Below, one piece after another: positions 1 to 6,127 of a stretch of 7,080 bases of DNA. Position 1 is the stretch's first letter, and every line of letters begins with the position of its first letter. The notes beneath the pieces were generated by a model. The model was not told where the DNA came from. It did not search any database and was given only the letters and a program-made list of their open reading frames with translations. Origin of the DNA: Nocardioidaceae bacterium (GTDB lineage Bacteria; Actinomycetota; Actinomycetes; Propionibacteriales; Nocardioidaceae); the NCBI GenBank assembly GCA_020438665.1, contig JAGQUE010000605.1, positions 1-7,080 of the forward strand. The letters are read 5' to 3'. A program made the translations under genes and the position numbers.

Positions 1-744
1 GGCGACTTCGTCAACGGCGCACAGACCATCATCGACGAGTTCATCACCTCCGGTGAGACCAAGTGGCGCCAGCAGTCCGGTGTCGTGATGTTGCTGCCGC
101 ACGGGTACGAGGGACAAGGCCCCGACCACTCGTCGGCGCGGATCGAGCGCTTCATGACGATGTGTGCCGATGATGCGTTCGTCGTGGCTCAGCCGTCGAC
201 TCCGGCGTCGCACTTCCATCTGTTGCGCCGCCACTCGTTGGGCGAGGAGCACAAGCCCCTGATCATCTTCACTCCCAAGTCGATGCTCAAGCGCAAGGAG
301 GCTGCCTCGCAGCCCGACGACTTCACTCAGGACACGTTCCGGCCCCTGATCACCGACGCCGACGCCGACCCGGACTCGGTCGAGGTGCTGCTGGTGTGCT
401 CGGGGCGCATCACCTGGGACCTGATGGTGGAGCGGGTCAAGCGCGAGGGCAGCGAGAAGTTCGCGATCGCCCGCGTCGAGCAGCTCTACCCCCAGCCGGT
501 CGAGGACCTCCGGGCCGAAATGGGGCGCTACCCCAACCTCAAGGCCGTGCGGTGGGTGCAGGACGAGCCCGCCAACATGGGCCCCTGGCCTCATTACGCC
601 CTCAACGTGTGGCCGCTGATGGACCGTCCGGTGACGCTGGCGGGCCGTCCGGCCTGCGCGTCGCCGTCCGTCGGCACGCTGAAGCGCCACGTCGAGGAGC
701 AGCGGAAGGTGCTCGACGCGGCGTTCGCACCCGCCGAAGGGTGA
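1..744 (+). CDS. kgd: 2-oxoglutarate decarboxylase/dehydrogenase E1 (Kgd/SucA), C-terminal 247 residues, 5' end outside window
   Basis: Thiamine-diphosphate enzyme of the TCA cycle that decarboxylates 2-oxoglutarate; in actinobacteria it is usually one long polypeptide (about 1,200 residues) that also carries the succinyltransferase domain. Reading frame 1 is open from base 1, so the ATG at 85 is internal. The visible part begins GDFVNGAQTIIDEF and continues with the family signature LLPHGYEGQGPDHSSAR (visible residues 30-46). It then shows STPASHFHLLRR, the PKSMLKRKEA loop, CSGRITWDL, the VEQLYPQP motif and the C-terminal GRPACASPSVGT block. These match the end of the transketolase-like pyrimidine domain and the C-terminal 2-oxoglutarate dehydrogenase domain of E. 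coli SucA. The ending lies at the usual family position and no frameshift is seen. Whether the N-terminal acyltransferase domain is present (Kgd rather than plain SucA) cannot be seen here; that is inferred from the actinobacterial context. Confidence 0.95.
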   Translation, partial: GDFVNGAQTIIDEFITSGETKWRQQSGVVMLLPHGYEGQGPDHSSARIERFMTMCADDAFVVAQPSTPASHFHLLRRHSLGEEHKPLIIFTPKSMLKRKEAASQPDDFTQDTFRPLITDADADPDSVEVLLVCSGRITWDLMVERVKREGSEKFAIARVEQLYPQPVEDLRAEMGRYPNLKAVRWVQDEPANMGPWPHYALNVWPLMDRPVTLAGRPACASPSVGTLKRHVEEQRKVLDAAFAPAEG

Positions 745-750
745 GGTCGG

Positions 751-927
751 ATGTACTTCACCGACCGTGGGATCGAGGAGCTCGAGCAGCGGCGCGGCGA
801 CGAGGAGGTGACCATCGGGTGGCTCGCGGAGCGGCTGTCGGAGTTCACCGACACTCACCCGGAGTTCGAGACGGCGGTCGAGCGCTTCGCGACGTGGCTT
901 GCCCGTCTGGACGACCCCGAGGACTGA
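751..927 (+). CDS. Small DUF6104-like protein, 58 residues, directly downstream of kgd
   Basis: This short gene is open from ATG 751 to TGA 925-927. The product starts MYFTDRGIEELEQRRG, continues VTIGWLAERLSEF and ends WLARLDDPED. It is strongly acidic, probably helical, with no signal peptide, membrane segment or cysteine. The start MYFTDRGIEEL resembles the small actinobacterial DUF6104 family, which I recall as commonly sitting next to the 2-oxoglutarate decarboxylase gene; the family name is from memory and its function is unknown. A purine-rich ribosome site, GGTGAGG, overlaps the kgd stop codon and lies 4 bases before the ATG. With only six bases between the genes, translation is probably coupled to kgd. 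The position suggests, but does not prove, a role linked to the 2-oxoglutarate enzyme. Codon use matches the neighbours, with nearly every third position G or C. Confidence 0.85.
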   Translation: MYFTDRGIEELEQRRGDEEVTIGWLAERLSEFTDTHPEFETAVERFATWLARLDDPED

Positions 928-937
928 GCCCCAGCGC

Positions 938-973
938 TTCCCGTCGCGGCGCGGAGCGACTACCGTGCCCGTC
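938..973 (+). promoter_or_regulatory. Possible promoter giving a leaderless transcript of the PucR-type regulator
   Basis: TACCGT at 961-966 fits the TAnnnT form of an actinobacterial -10 element. TTCCCG at 938-943, a poor -35 match (3 of 6), lies 17 bases upstream. A start 7 to 8 bases after the -10 box would fall at or next to the A of ATG 974, giving a leaderless mRNA, which is common in actinobacteria. The match is weak in such GC-rich DNA, so this is tentative. Confidence 0.3.
943..960. repeat. Short inverted repeat GTCGC-8-GCGAC upstream of the regulator gene
   Basis: GTCGC at 943-947 is the exact reverse complement of GCGAC at 956-960, with an 8-base loop. It falls between the possible -35 and -10 boxes of the regulator gene and 15 bases after the stop of the DUF6104-like gene. 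It could be an operator for autoregulation or a weak hairpin ending the kgd transcript. There is no T-run after it. A five-base arm can arise by chance at this GC content. Confidence 0.25.
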
Positions 974-2350
974 ATGGGCGTCGGGCGCGACGGAGGGCCA
1001 CGCACCTTCGGCATGGCATCGCCCCCCACTGTCGTGAGCCAGCGCGCACACGACCAGCAGGACGACCTGCTGACGCGGGCCGACGCGCTGCACCGACATC
1101 TGCTCGACACGGTGATCTCGGGTGGCTCGATGACCGAGCTCTGCGACGCCATCGCGCGACACGTCGGCGGCGCCCTGTTCGCGACGACGACGGACGGCCG
1201 GGTGCTCGCCACCTGCTCCGAGCCGACCGCCCTCGCGACCGCGGAGGAATACGGCTGCTTCGACCGAGCCGGGCGCTTCCTCGTCGAGGAGGAACCGCTG
1301 GGTCTGCGGGCCGAGCGCCTCGGACGCCAGGCAGCCGCGGACGGTGGGACCTGGCGTCGGCGCATGGTGGTGGGCATCGCCGCCGACAACCACGAGCTGG
1401 GTCGGCTCGTGGCCGTCAGCCGCGACCGCGACCTCGACACCTTGGACCTGCACCTCCTCGAGCGGGCGGCTCGGATCGCCGCCCTGGCGCTCACCAAGGA
1501 TCAGGCGATCGCCCGGGTGGAGACCAAGTACCGCGCCGAGTTCCTCCGGGACGTGCTCGTGGGCCGGGCCGGTGAGCCGGAGAGCGTGCAGATCCACGCC
1601 GAGGCGCTCGAGTGGGACCTGGCGAGTCCCGTGGTCGTCGTCGTGGCCGAGATCGACAGCGACGAGGCACGGCTCGGCCTGGACCAGGACCAGCTGGAAG
1701 CCGTGCACCGGCGCTTCGCCGCCGCCTGGAGCCGGGTGGTCCGGCTCCGCGTCCCCAAGGCGCCGTGCGTGGGGTTCGGCCATCGCGAGGTGGTGACCCT
1801 GCTCCCGGCCACGCCCGCGGCGAGACCCGGCCAGGAAGAAGCCGCCATCATGCGGCTCCTCGGTGAGGTCGTCACCTCCGTCCGCGGCGCCGGCGGCGGC
1901 GGCCGCAGGAGCTTCTCGACCGGAGTGTCCCGGGTCGCGACCACCACCGATGAGATCCCTCGGGCCTATGAGGACGCGTGGAGCGCCGTCACCATCGGGC
2001 GACGACTGCATGGCGAGGGCACCGTCCAGCGGTTCGACGACCTGGGGGTCTTCCGTCTGCTGGCGCTGATCCCCGAGGGCGGCGACCTCGACCGGTTCGT
2101 CGGCGAGGTGCTCGGCGAGCTCGCCTTCGACGACTCGCAGGAGGCCGCCGACCTACGCCTCACCCTGGCGGCACTGCTGGACACCGACCTCAACATCGCC
2201 GAGACCGCGCGGCGCCTGCAATACCACTACAACACGGTGCGCTACCGCGTGGCCAAGCTCGAGCGCAACGTCGGTCCGTTCACCCGGGACCCCGAGCTCC
2301 GCCTCTCCCTCCGGCTGGCGCTCAAGCTGGTCGCCATGCGCGACCACTGA
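974..2350 (+). CDS. PucR/CdaR-family transcriptional regulator
   Basis: Cytoplasmic DNA-binding regulator of about 458 residues. Residues 32-175 form an N-terminal sensor-like region, probably GAF-like. Residues 185-345 resemble the GGDEF-like CdaR domain, with FSTGVSRVATTTDEIPRAY near 314-332, WSAVTIGRRL and FDDLGVFRLL. Residues 395-455 are the PucR C-terminal helix-turn-helix, with core NIAETARRLQYHYNTVRYRV at 407-426. The start is uncertain. TTG 899 would overlap the preceding gene. GTG 965 has GGAG 8 bases upstream. ATG 974 suits a leaderless transcript. ATG 1013 has GGAGGG 15 bases away, too far to be ideal. The conserved part begins near residue 30, so all of these keep the domains. B. 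subtilis PucR controls purine catabolism including xanthine dehydrogenase. The gene runs end to end with a molybdenum hydroxylase operon, so control of that operon is likely but inferred. The effector is unknown. Confidence 0.9.
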   Translation: MGVGRDGGPRTFGMASPPTVVSQRAHDQQDDLLTRADALHRHLLDTVISGGSMTELCDAIARHVGGALFATTTDGRVLATCSEPTALATAEEYGCFDRAGRFLVEEEPLGLRAERLGRQAAADGGTWRRRMVVGIAADNHELGRLVAVSRDRDLDTLDLHLLERAARIAALALTKDQAIARVETKYRAEFLRDVLVGRAGEPESVQIHAEALEWDLASPVVVVVAEIDSDEARLGLDQDQLEAVHRRFAAAWSRVVRLRVPKAPCVGFGHREVVTLLPATPAARPGQEEAAIMRLLGEVVTSVRGAGGGGRRSFSTGVSRVATTTDEIPRAYEDAWSAVTIGRRLHGEGTVQRFDDLGVFRLLALIPEGGDLDRFVGEVLGELAFDDSQEAADLRLTLAALLDTDLNIAETARRLQYHYNTVRYRVAKLERNVGPFTRDPELRLSLRLALKLVAMRDH

Positions 2351-2380
2351 CTCCTGACCACAGACCACGGGACGTCAGTG
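2345..2380. terminator. Candidate bidirectional terminator hairpin between convergent genes
   Basis: CACTGAC at 2345-2351 is a perfect reverse complement of GTCAGTG at 2374-2380. Inside these arms, past a bulged C at 2373, TCC 2352-2354 pairs with GGA 2370-2372. On the + strand a G-U pair and a G-C pair follow, closing an 11-base loop (2357-2367). Each arm holds a stop codon: TGA of the regulator at 2348-2350, and the stop of the Mo subunit at 2375-2377 on the other strand. There is no T-run on either side, so it would be an actinobacterial-type or factor-assisted terminator. The pairing is read directly; the function is inferred. Confidence 0.5.
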
Positions 2381-4819
2381 CGGCAGCCGCGGCGTGCCGA
2401 TCAGCCGCACGGACCGACAGTGACCGGTCGGCGACTTCGTGATCCAGTTGTCGATCGGCTCGGCGTCGTGCAGCCCGCGCCAGACGTTCTCCGCCCGGAT
2501 CGGCATGTGCAGCAGCTCGACGGCGGTGGCGTCCGAGATCGCGTTGCCGATGGCAGGAGCGACGGAGATCATCGGGTGCTCCCCCACACCCCGCGCACCG
2601 TAGGGCCCGTCGATCTGCGCCGTCTCGACCACCGCGGCCTCGACGACCGCGGGAAGGTCCTTGGCGGTCGGGATCTTGTTGTCGGTGAACGACGGGTTCA
2701 GCAGGCGGCCCTTCTCGTCGAAGATGTAGCCCTCGCAGAGGGCGGTGCCGAGACCCTGCATCATGCCGCCGATGCACTGGCCGCGGACCAGCCCGGGGTT
2801 CAGCGCCTTGCCGACGTCATAGACCGAGCTGACCTGCAGCACCTCGAACTCGCCCGACTCGGGGTCGACGCCGACGACGACGCCGTGGGCGCCATAGGTC
2901 CAGTCGAGGGCCGGGTTGCCCTGGCCGGTCTCCTTGTCGAGGTTGCTCAGACCCTGGGCGACGTAGCGCCCGACACCCACCAGCGGCCCGCCGATGGCGT
3001 TCCCGTTGGGATAGGCGTAGCCGATCGCCAGCTCGGCGAAGGTGACCGAGTCGGCCGGGTGGTGCCGGACGAAGATCTTGTCACCGTCGTGGTCGAGGTC
3101 CGCGACCCCGGCGCGCAGCACCTGGGCGGCGTCGGCGTAGGCCTTGGCCAACAGGTCGTCGCAGGCGAGGCCGACGGCGTTGCCGGACAGGATGGTGCCC
3201 TTGGAGGCGACCGTCTGCCAGTCGTAGGGGTCGTGGTCGGTGTCCTTCTCGACCGCGACCTTGATCCTCTCCAGCGGGAAGCGCAGCCGCTCCGCGGCGA
3301 CCTGGGCCATGGCGGTGACCGAGCCCTGCCCGATCTCGGTGAGCGAGAAGTTGAGCACGACCGTGCCGTCGGAGTTCATCCGTACGACGGCGGCCGTCCC
3401 GGTGAAGGACGGCATCGCCGGCGCCTTGTGCAGCGTGGCGACGCCCTTGCCGACCGTCCAGCCGGTGGTCCGCTCGTACTCCCTCTCCTCCTCGGTGAGG
3501 GTCCCGAAGCGGATCATCTCCGCGGCGCTGTCGAGACACTTGAGCGGGTTGCCGGTGTGCTCGGTGATCACCTCGCCGGTCAGCGTCGTATCTCCGGGGC
3601 GCAGCAGGTTGCGGCGCCGGAACTCCAGCGGGTCCATGTCGATGGTGCGGGCGACGAGCTCCATGTGGCGCTCGAGGCCCCAGAAGAACTCGACGTGCCC
3701 GAACCCGCGGTAGGCGGTGCCGAACGGCTTGTTGGTGTAGATCGTGTAGGCCGTCAGCGAGGCGTTGGGGATGTTGTAGGGCCCGGCCGCGGAGTAGGCC
3801 GAGGCACGGGTGACGTTGACGGCGTAGTCGGCGTAGGCGCCGGCGTCCCAGTACATCGTCATCTCCTGGGCCGTGATCTTGCCGTCGGAGTCCACCCCGG
3901 TCTTGATGCGGTAGGTCAGCGCGCTGCGGCAGGGCAGCAGGCTGAACTCCTCCTCGCGGGTCGCCTGGAACTTGACAGGACGCCCGCCGGCCTTGCGGGA
4001 CAGACACGCGACGAGTGGCTCCATGTGGATGCCGGCCTTGCCGCCGAAGCCGCCGCCGACATGGGGGACGATCACCCGGACGTTGGTCAGCGGAAGCCCG
4101 AAGGTGATGCAGAAGAGGTTGCGGACCGTGAACGGTGACTGGGCGCTCGACCAGATGGTGACCTGGTCGCCCGCCTTCCACTGCACGATCGCCGCGTGGG
4201 TCTCCATGGGGACGTGCTGGACCGACGGGTTGGTGTACTCGCGCTCCACGATGAACTCCGCCTCGGCGAAGCCCTGCTCGATGTCGCCCTTGCTGATGTT
4301 GATCTTGTTGGGGATGTTGGTCCCCGGCTGGGGGCTGAAGGCCGCCTGGACGTACTGGTAGCTGCCGAGGTCCGGGTGGACCAGCGGGGCGCCCGGCGCG
4401 AGCGCGTCGACCTGGTTGAGGATCGGCTCCTCGACGTCGTAGTCGACCTCGATGAGCTCGACCGCGTGGCTGGCGATCTCCGGCGTCTCGGCGGCCACGG
4501 CGGCCACCGCCTCACCGTAGTGGCGGACCTCGTCCTTGGCGATGATGTCCTTGTCGACGACGTAGAGGCCGACCTTGTACTTCAGCTCGGAGCCCACGAG
4601 GACGGCGCGCACACCGGGCAGCGCCTCGGCCTTCGACGTGTCGATCCGCACGATCCGGGCCCGGGCGTGCGGGCTGGCCTTCACCTTGGCGTGCAGCATG
4701 CCCGGGAGCACCATGTCGCCGGTGTAGAGCGCGGAGCCGGTCAGCTTCTCGCCGCCCTCCAGCCGCGGCACGTCCTTGCCGACGGTGGTGAGCTCGGTGG
4801 TCGATGCGGGCTCAAACAT
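2375..4819 (-). CDS. Xanthine dehydrogenase-family molybdenum hydroxylase, large molybdopterin-binding subunit (814 aa)
   Basis: Catalytic subunit of a three-subunit Mo-hydroxylase. The N-terminal a/b hammerhead domain covers about residues 20-130 and the Mo-cofactor domains follow to about 780. Visible motifs: Q227 in WSSAQ (equivalent to bovine XDH Gln767), VGGGFGGK at 254-261, TAYRGFGH at 368-375 (F373 equivalent to Phe914), TEIGQG at 494-499, and GARGVGEHP at 741-749, with E747 as the catalytic base (Glu1261). Ala262 replaces the purine-binding Glu802 of bovine XDH, so the substrate is probably not plain xanthine. AYRGFGH differs from the form I CO dehydrogenase loop AYRCSFR, which argues against CO oxidation. 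About 30 residues after 785 form a basic tail beyond the usual family end. ATG 4819 overlaps the small-subunit stop by 8 bases, with GAGGGGG 9 bases upstream. Last gene of the operon; length is near the family norm. Confidence 0.93.
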   Translation of the reverse strand: MFEPASTTELTTVGKDVPRLEGGEKLTGSALYTGDMVLPGMLHAKVKASPHARARIVRIDTSKAEALPGVRAVLVGSELKYKVGLYVVDKDIIAKDEVRHYGEAVAAVAAETPEIASHAVELIEVDYDVEEPILNQVDALAPGAPLVHPDLGSYQYVQAAFSPQPGTNIPNKINISKGDIEQGFAEAEFIVEREYTNPSVQHVPMETHAAIVQWKAGDQVTIWSSAQSPFTVRNLFCITFGLPLTNVRVIVPHVGGGFGGKAGIHMEPLVACLSRKAGGRPVKFQATREEEFSLLPCRSALTYRIKTGVDSDGKITAQEMTMYWDAGAYADYAVNVTRASAYSAAGPYNIPNASLTAYTIYTNKPFGTAYRGFGHVEFFWGLERHMELVARTIDMDPLEFRRRNLLRPGDTTLTGEVITEHTGNPLKCLDSAAEMIRFGTLTEEEREYERTTGWTVGKGVATLHKAPAMPSFTGTAAVVRMNSDGTVVLNFSLTEIGQGSVTAMAQVAAERLRFPLERIKVAVEKDTDHDPYDWQTVASKGTILSGNAVGLACDDLLAKAYADAAQVLRAGVADLDHDGDKIFVRHHPADSVTFAELAIGYAYPNGNAIGGPLVGVGRYVAQGLSNLDKETGQGNPALDWTYGAHGVVVGVDPESGEFEVLQVSSVYDVGKALNPGLVRGQCIGGMMQGLGTALCEGYIFDEKGRLLNPSFTDNKIPTAKDLPAVVEAAVVETAQIDGPYGARGVGEHPMISVAPAIGNAISDATAVELLHMPIRAENVWRGLHDAEPIDNWITKSPTGHCRSVRLIGTPRLPH

Positions 4820-5303
4820 GGCGGAGCACCCCCTCGTGGTCGTGGTCGAGCTGGCCCGTGAGGTCCAGGACCGCCTCGATGATCTGCTGATAGCCGGTGC
4901 ACCGGCAGAAGTTGCCCTCGATGCGCCCCTTGATGTCCTCGACGCTGGGCTTGGGGTTGTCGTCGAGCAGGCTGCGCAGCGACATCAGCATCCCGGGGGT
5001 GCAGAAGCCGCACTGCACACTGTGGTGCTTGGCGAACGCCGCCTGAAGGTCCGACAACCCGTCCACGGTGGCCTCGCCCTCGACGGTGGAGATGGTGGCG
5101 CCGTCGACCTCCGGGGCGAGCACCATGCAGGCGTTGACGGCCACGCCGTCCAGGATCACCGTGCAGGCGCCGCACTCGCCGGCGGCGCAGCCCTCCTTGG
5201 TTCCGGTGGCACCGATGTCGTCGCGCAGGAACTCCAGCAGCGTCCGGTGCTCCGGAACCTCACGGTCGTAGGTCTCGTGGTTGATCGTCACGTGGATCTT
5301 CAT
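4812..5303 (-). CDS. [2Fe-2S] iron-sulfur subunit of the molybdenum hydroxylase (163 aa)
   Basis: Electron-transfer subunit carrying two [2Fe-2S] clusters between the Mo site and FAD. The N-terminal plant-ferredoxin-like domain has Cys39, 44, 47 and 59 in C-x4-C-x2-C-x11-C (GCAAGECGACT, then NAC). The C-terminal helical domain has Cys98 and 101 (QCGFCTPG) and Cys133 and 135 (NFCRCTGY). All eight cluster ligands are present and the length is typical (150-170). The frame stays open upstream to about 5753, but ATG 5303 is the true start: the conserved family N-terminus MKIHVTINHE begins there and a perfect AGGAGG lies 7 bases before it. The ATG overlaps the FAD-subunit stop by four bases (ATGA), so translation is probably coupled. 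Order FAD, FeS, Mo matches coxMSL operons. Cytoplasmic; no Tat signal is visible. Confidence 0.96.
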   Translation of the reverse strand: MKIHVTINHETYDREVPEHRTLLEFLRDDIGATGTKEGCAAGECGACTVILDGVAVNACMVLAPEVDGATISTVEGEATVDGLSDLQAAFAKHHSVQCGFCTPGMLMSLRSLLDDNPKPSVEDIKGRIEGNFCRCTGYQQIIEAVLDLTGQLDHDHEGVLRHV

Positions 5304-6127
5304 CGGGACACCTCCTGCAGGAGTCGGCGGGTGAACACCTGGACCATGTGGGACCGGTACTCGGCGCTGCACCGGACGTCGCTGATGGGGCTGATGGCTT
5401 CGGCGACCCGGGCGACGATGTCGTCCGAGCCGAGCCCGCCGAGGCCGTCGACGAGCAGCGGGGTCGGTGCGGAGGAGCTGACGCCGACCCGCAGGTCGTC
5501 GCCCTTCCGCCACACGGCGACACCGACGATGCCCAGGTCGTGACCGCGGATCCGCTTGAGCTTGCGGTAGCCGGCCCGGGCGCCGGCGGCCTCGGCCGGG
5601 ACCTGGATGCGCACGAGGACCTCCTGGGGGTCCAGCACCGTGCGCTTGACGCCCGTGAAGAACTGCGAGAAGGGAACCGTGCGCTCGCCGGTGGGCGACG
5701 CCACCAGCGCCGTCGCGTGGGAGCACAGCAGGCCCGGTGCCATGTCGGCGCACGGCGACGCGTTGACGACGTTGCCTGCCACGGTCGCCCGGTTGCGGAT
5801 CTGGTGGGAGGCCAGGTCCACCGCGCAGGCCACCAGGAGCGGGTAGTGGGACCGGACGTCTGGGTGGTAGAGCAGGTCGTTGATCGTGGCGGTCGCCCCG
5901 ATGCTCAGGCCGTGCTCGTCGTCCCAGGTCACGGCGCGGTAGTCGGCGACGCCCTTGACGTCGACCAGGGTGCCCGGCCGCTTCGTCCCGTGCCGCAGGT
6001 CGACCAGCAGGTCGGTCCCTCCGGCCAGCAGCTGCGGCCGCTCACTCGTGGCCAGGACCTCGAGCAGCTCCTCGTGGGCACGGGGCCTGACGTAGGTGAA
6101 CTCCGGTGCGAGGATCGACGACATCAT
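5300..6127 (-). CDS. FAD-binding medium subunit of the molybdenum hydroxylase (275 aa)
   Basis: Carries the FAD that takes electrons from the iron-sulfur clusters and hands them to NAD+ or another acceptor. It starts with FTYVRPRAHEELLEVL, the usual family opening. The flavin-binding motif LLAGGTDLL is at residues 33-41, and the second, IRNRATVAGNVVNASPCAD, at 110-128. The CO dehydrogenase flavoprotein C-terminal domain follows from about 185 (YRKLKRIRGHDLGIVGVAV). Length fits the family (about 270-300). There is no extra cysteine-rich insertion like that of 4-hydroxybenzoyl-CoA reductase. Two adjacent ATGs (6127 and 6124) compete: AAGGAGGG ends directly against the first, so the second has the better ribosome spacing. 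The first ATG overlaps the DUF1116 stop in ATGA form. The 3' end overlaps the [2Fe-2S] gene by four bases. Acceptor specificity cannot be read here. Confidence 0.94.
   Translation of the reverse strand: MMSSILAPEFTYVRPRAHEELLEVLATSERPQLLAGGTDLLVDLRHGTKRPGTLVDVKGVADYRAVTWDDEHGLSIGATATINDLLYHPDVRSHYPLLVACAVDLASHQIRNRATVAGNVVNASPCADMAPGLLCSHATALVASPTGERTVPFSQFFTGVKRTVLDPQEVLVRIQVPAEAAGARAGYRKLKRIRGHDLGIVGVAVWRKGDDLRVGVSSSAPTPLLVDGLGGLGSDDIVARVAEAISPISDVRCSAEYRSHMVQVFTRRLLQEVSR
5311..5316 (-). promoter_or_regulatory. Ribosome binding site AGGAGG that fixes the [2Fe-2S] subunit start
   Basis: The minus strand reads AGGAGG at 5316-5311, followed by seven bases and then ATG at 5303. It lies inside the end of the FAD-subunit gene. 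It decides the start against a 150-residue upstream extension in the same open frame that has no family resemblance. Confidence 0.8.

Noticed and set aside
85..87. ATG 85 as the start of a separate 219-residue protein
   Set aside because: The frame is open from base 1 and the residues before 85 (GDFVNGAQTIIDEF) match the interior of the 2-oxoglutarate dehydrogenase E1 family.
899..973. N-terminal extension of the PucR-type regulator from TTG 899
   Set aside because: It would overlap the DUF6104-like gene by 29 bases, starts at a rare codon, has no ribosome site, and adds residues without family resemblance.
845..2011. Open frame of 388 codons on the - strand opposite the PucR-type regulator
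   Set aside because: The composition is typical of an antisense shadow (Gly, Ala, Arg and His rich). No domain is seen, and the opposite strand encodes a coherent regulator.
2378..4138. Long open frame (586 codons) on the + strand opposite the Mo subunit
   Set aside because: It is antisense to a gene with clear family motifs. Its product is rich in Val, Gly, Asp and Arg with no recognisable domain, as expected of a shadow frame in GC-rich DNA.
5304..5753. Upstream extension of the [2Fe-2S] subunit by about 150 residues
   Set aside because: The extension lies wholly within the FAD-subunit gene, is Arg- and Pro-rich and unlike the family. A perfect ribosome site and the conserved N-terminus both mark ATG 5303.
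2375..6127. Aerobic CO dehydrogenase (coxMSL), suggested by subunit order
   Set aside because: The Mo subunit has AYRGFGH instead of the form I AYRCSFR loop with its Cu-binding Cys. Gene order alone is shared by many Mo hydroxylases.
5300..6127. 4-hydroxybenzoyl-CoA reductase
   Set aside because: The FAD subunit lacks the inserted [4Fe-4S] cysteine loop of that enzyme, and the neighbours suggest nitrogen-compound rather than aromatic-CoA metabolism.
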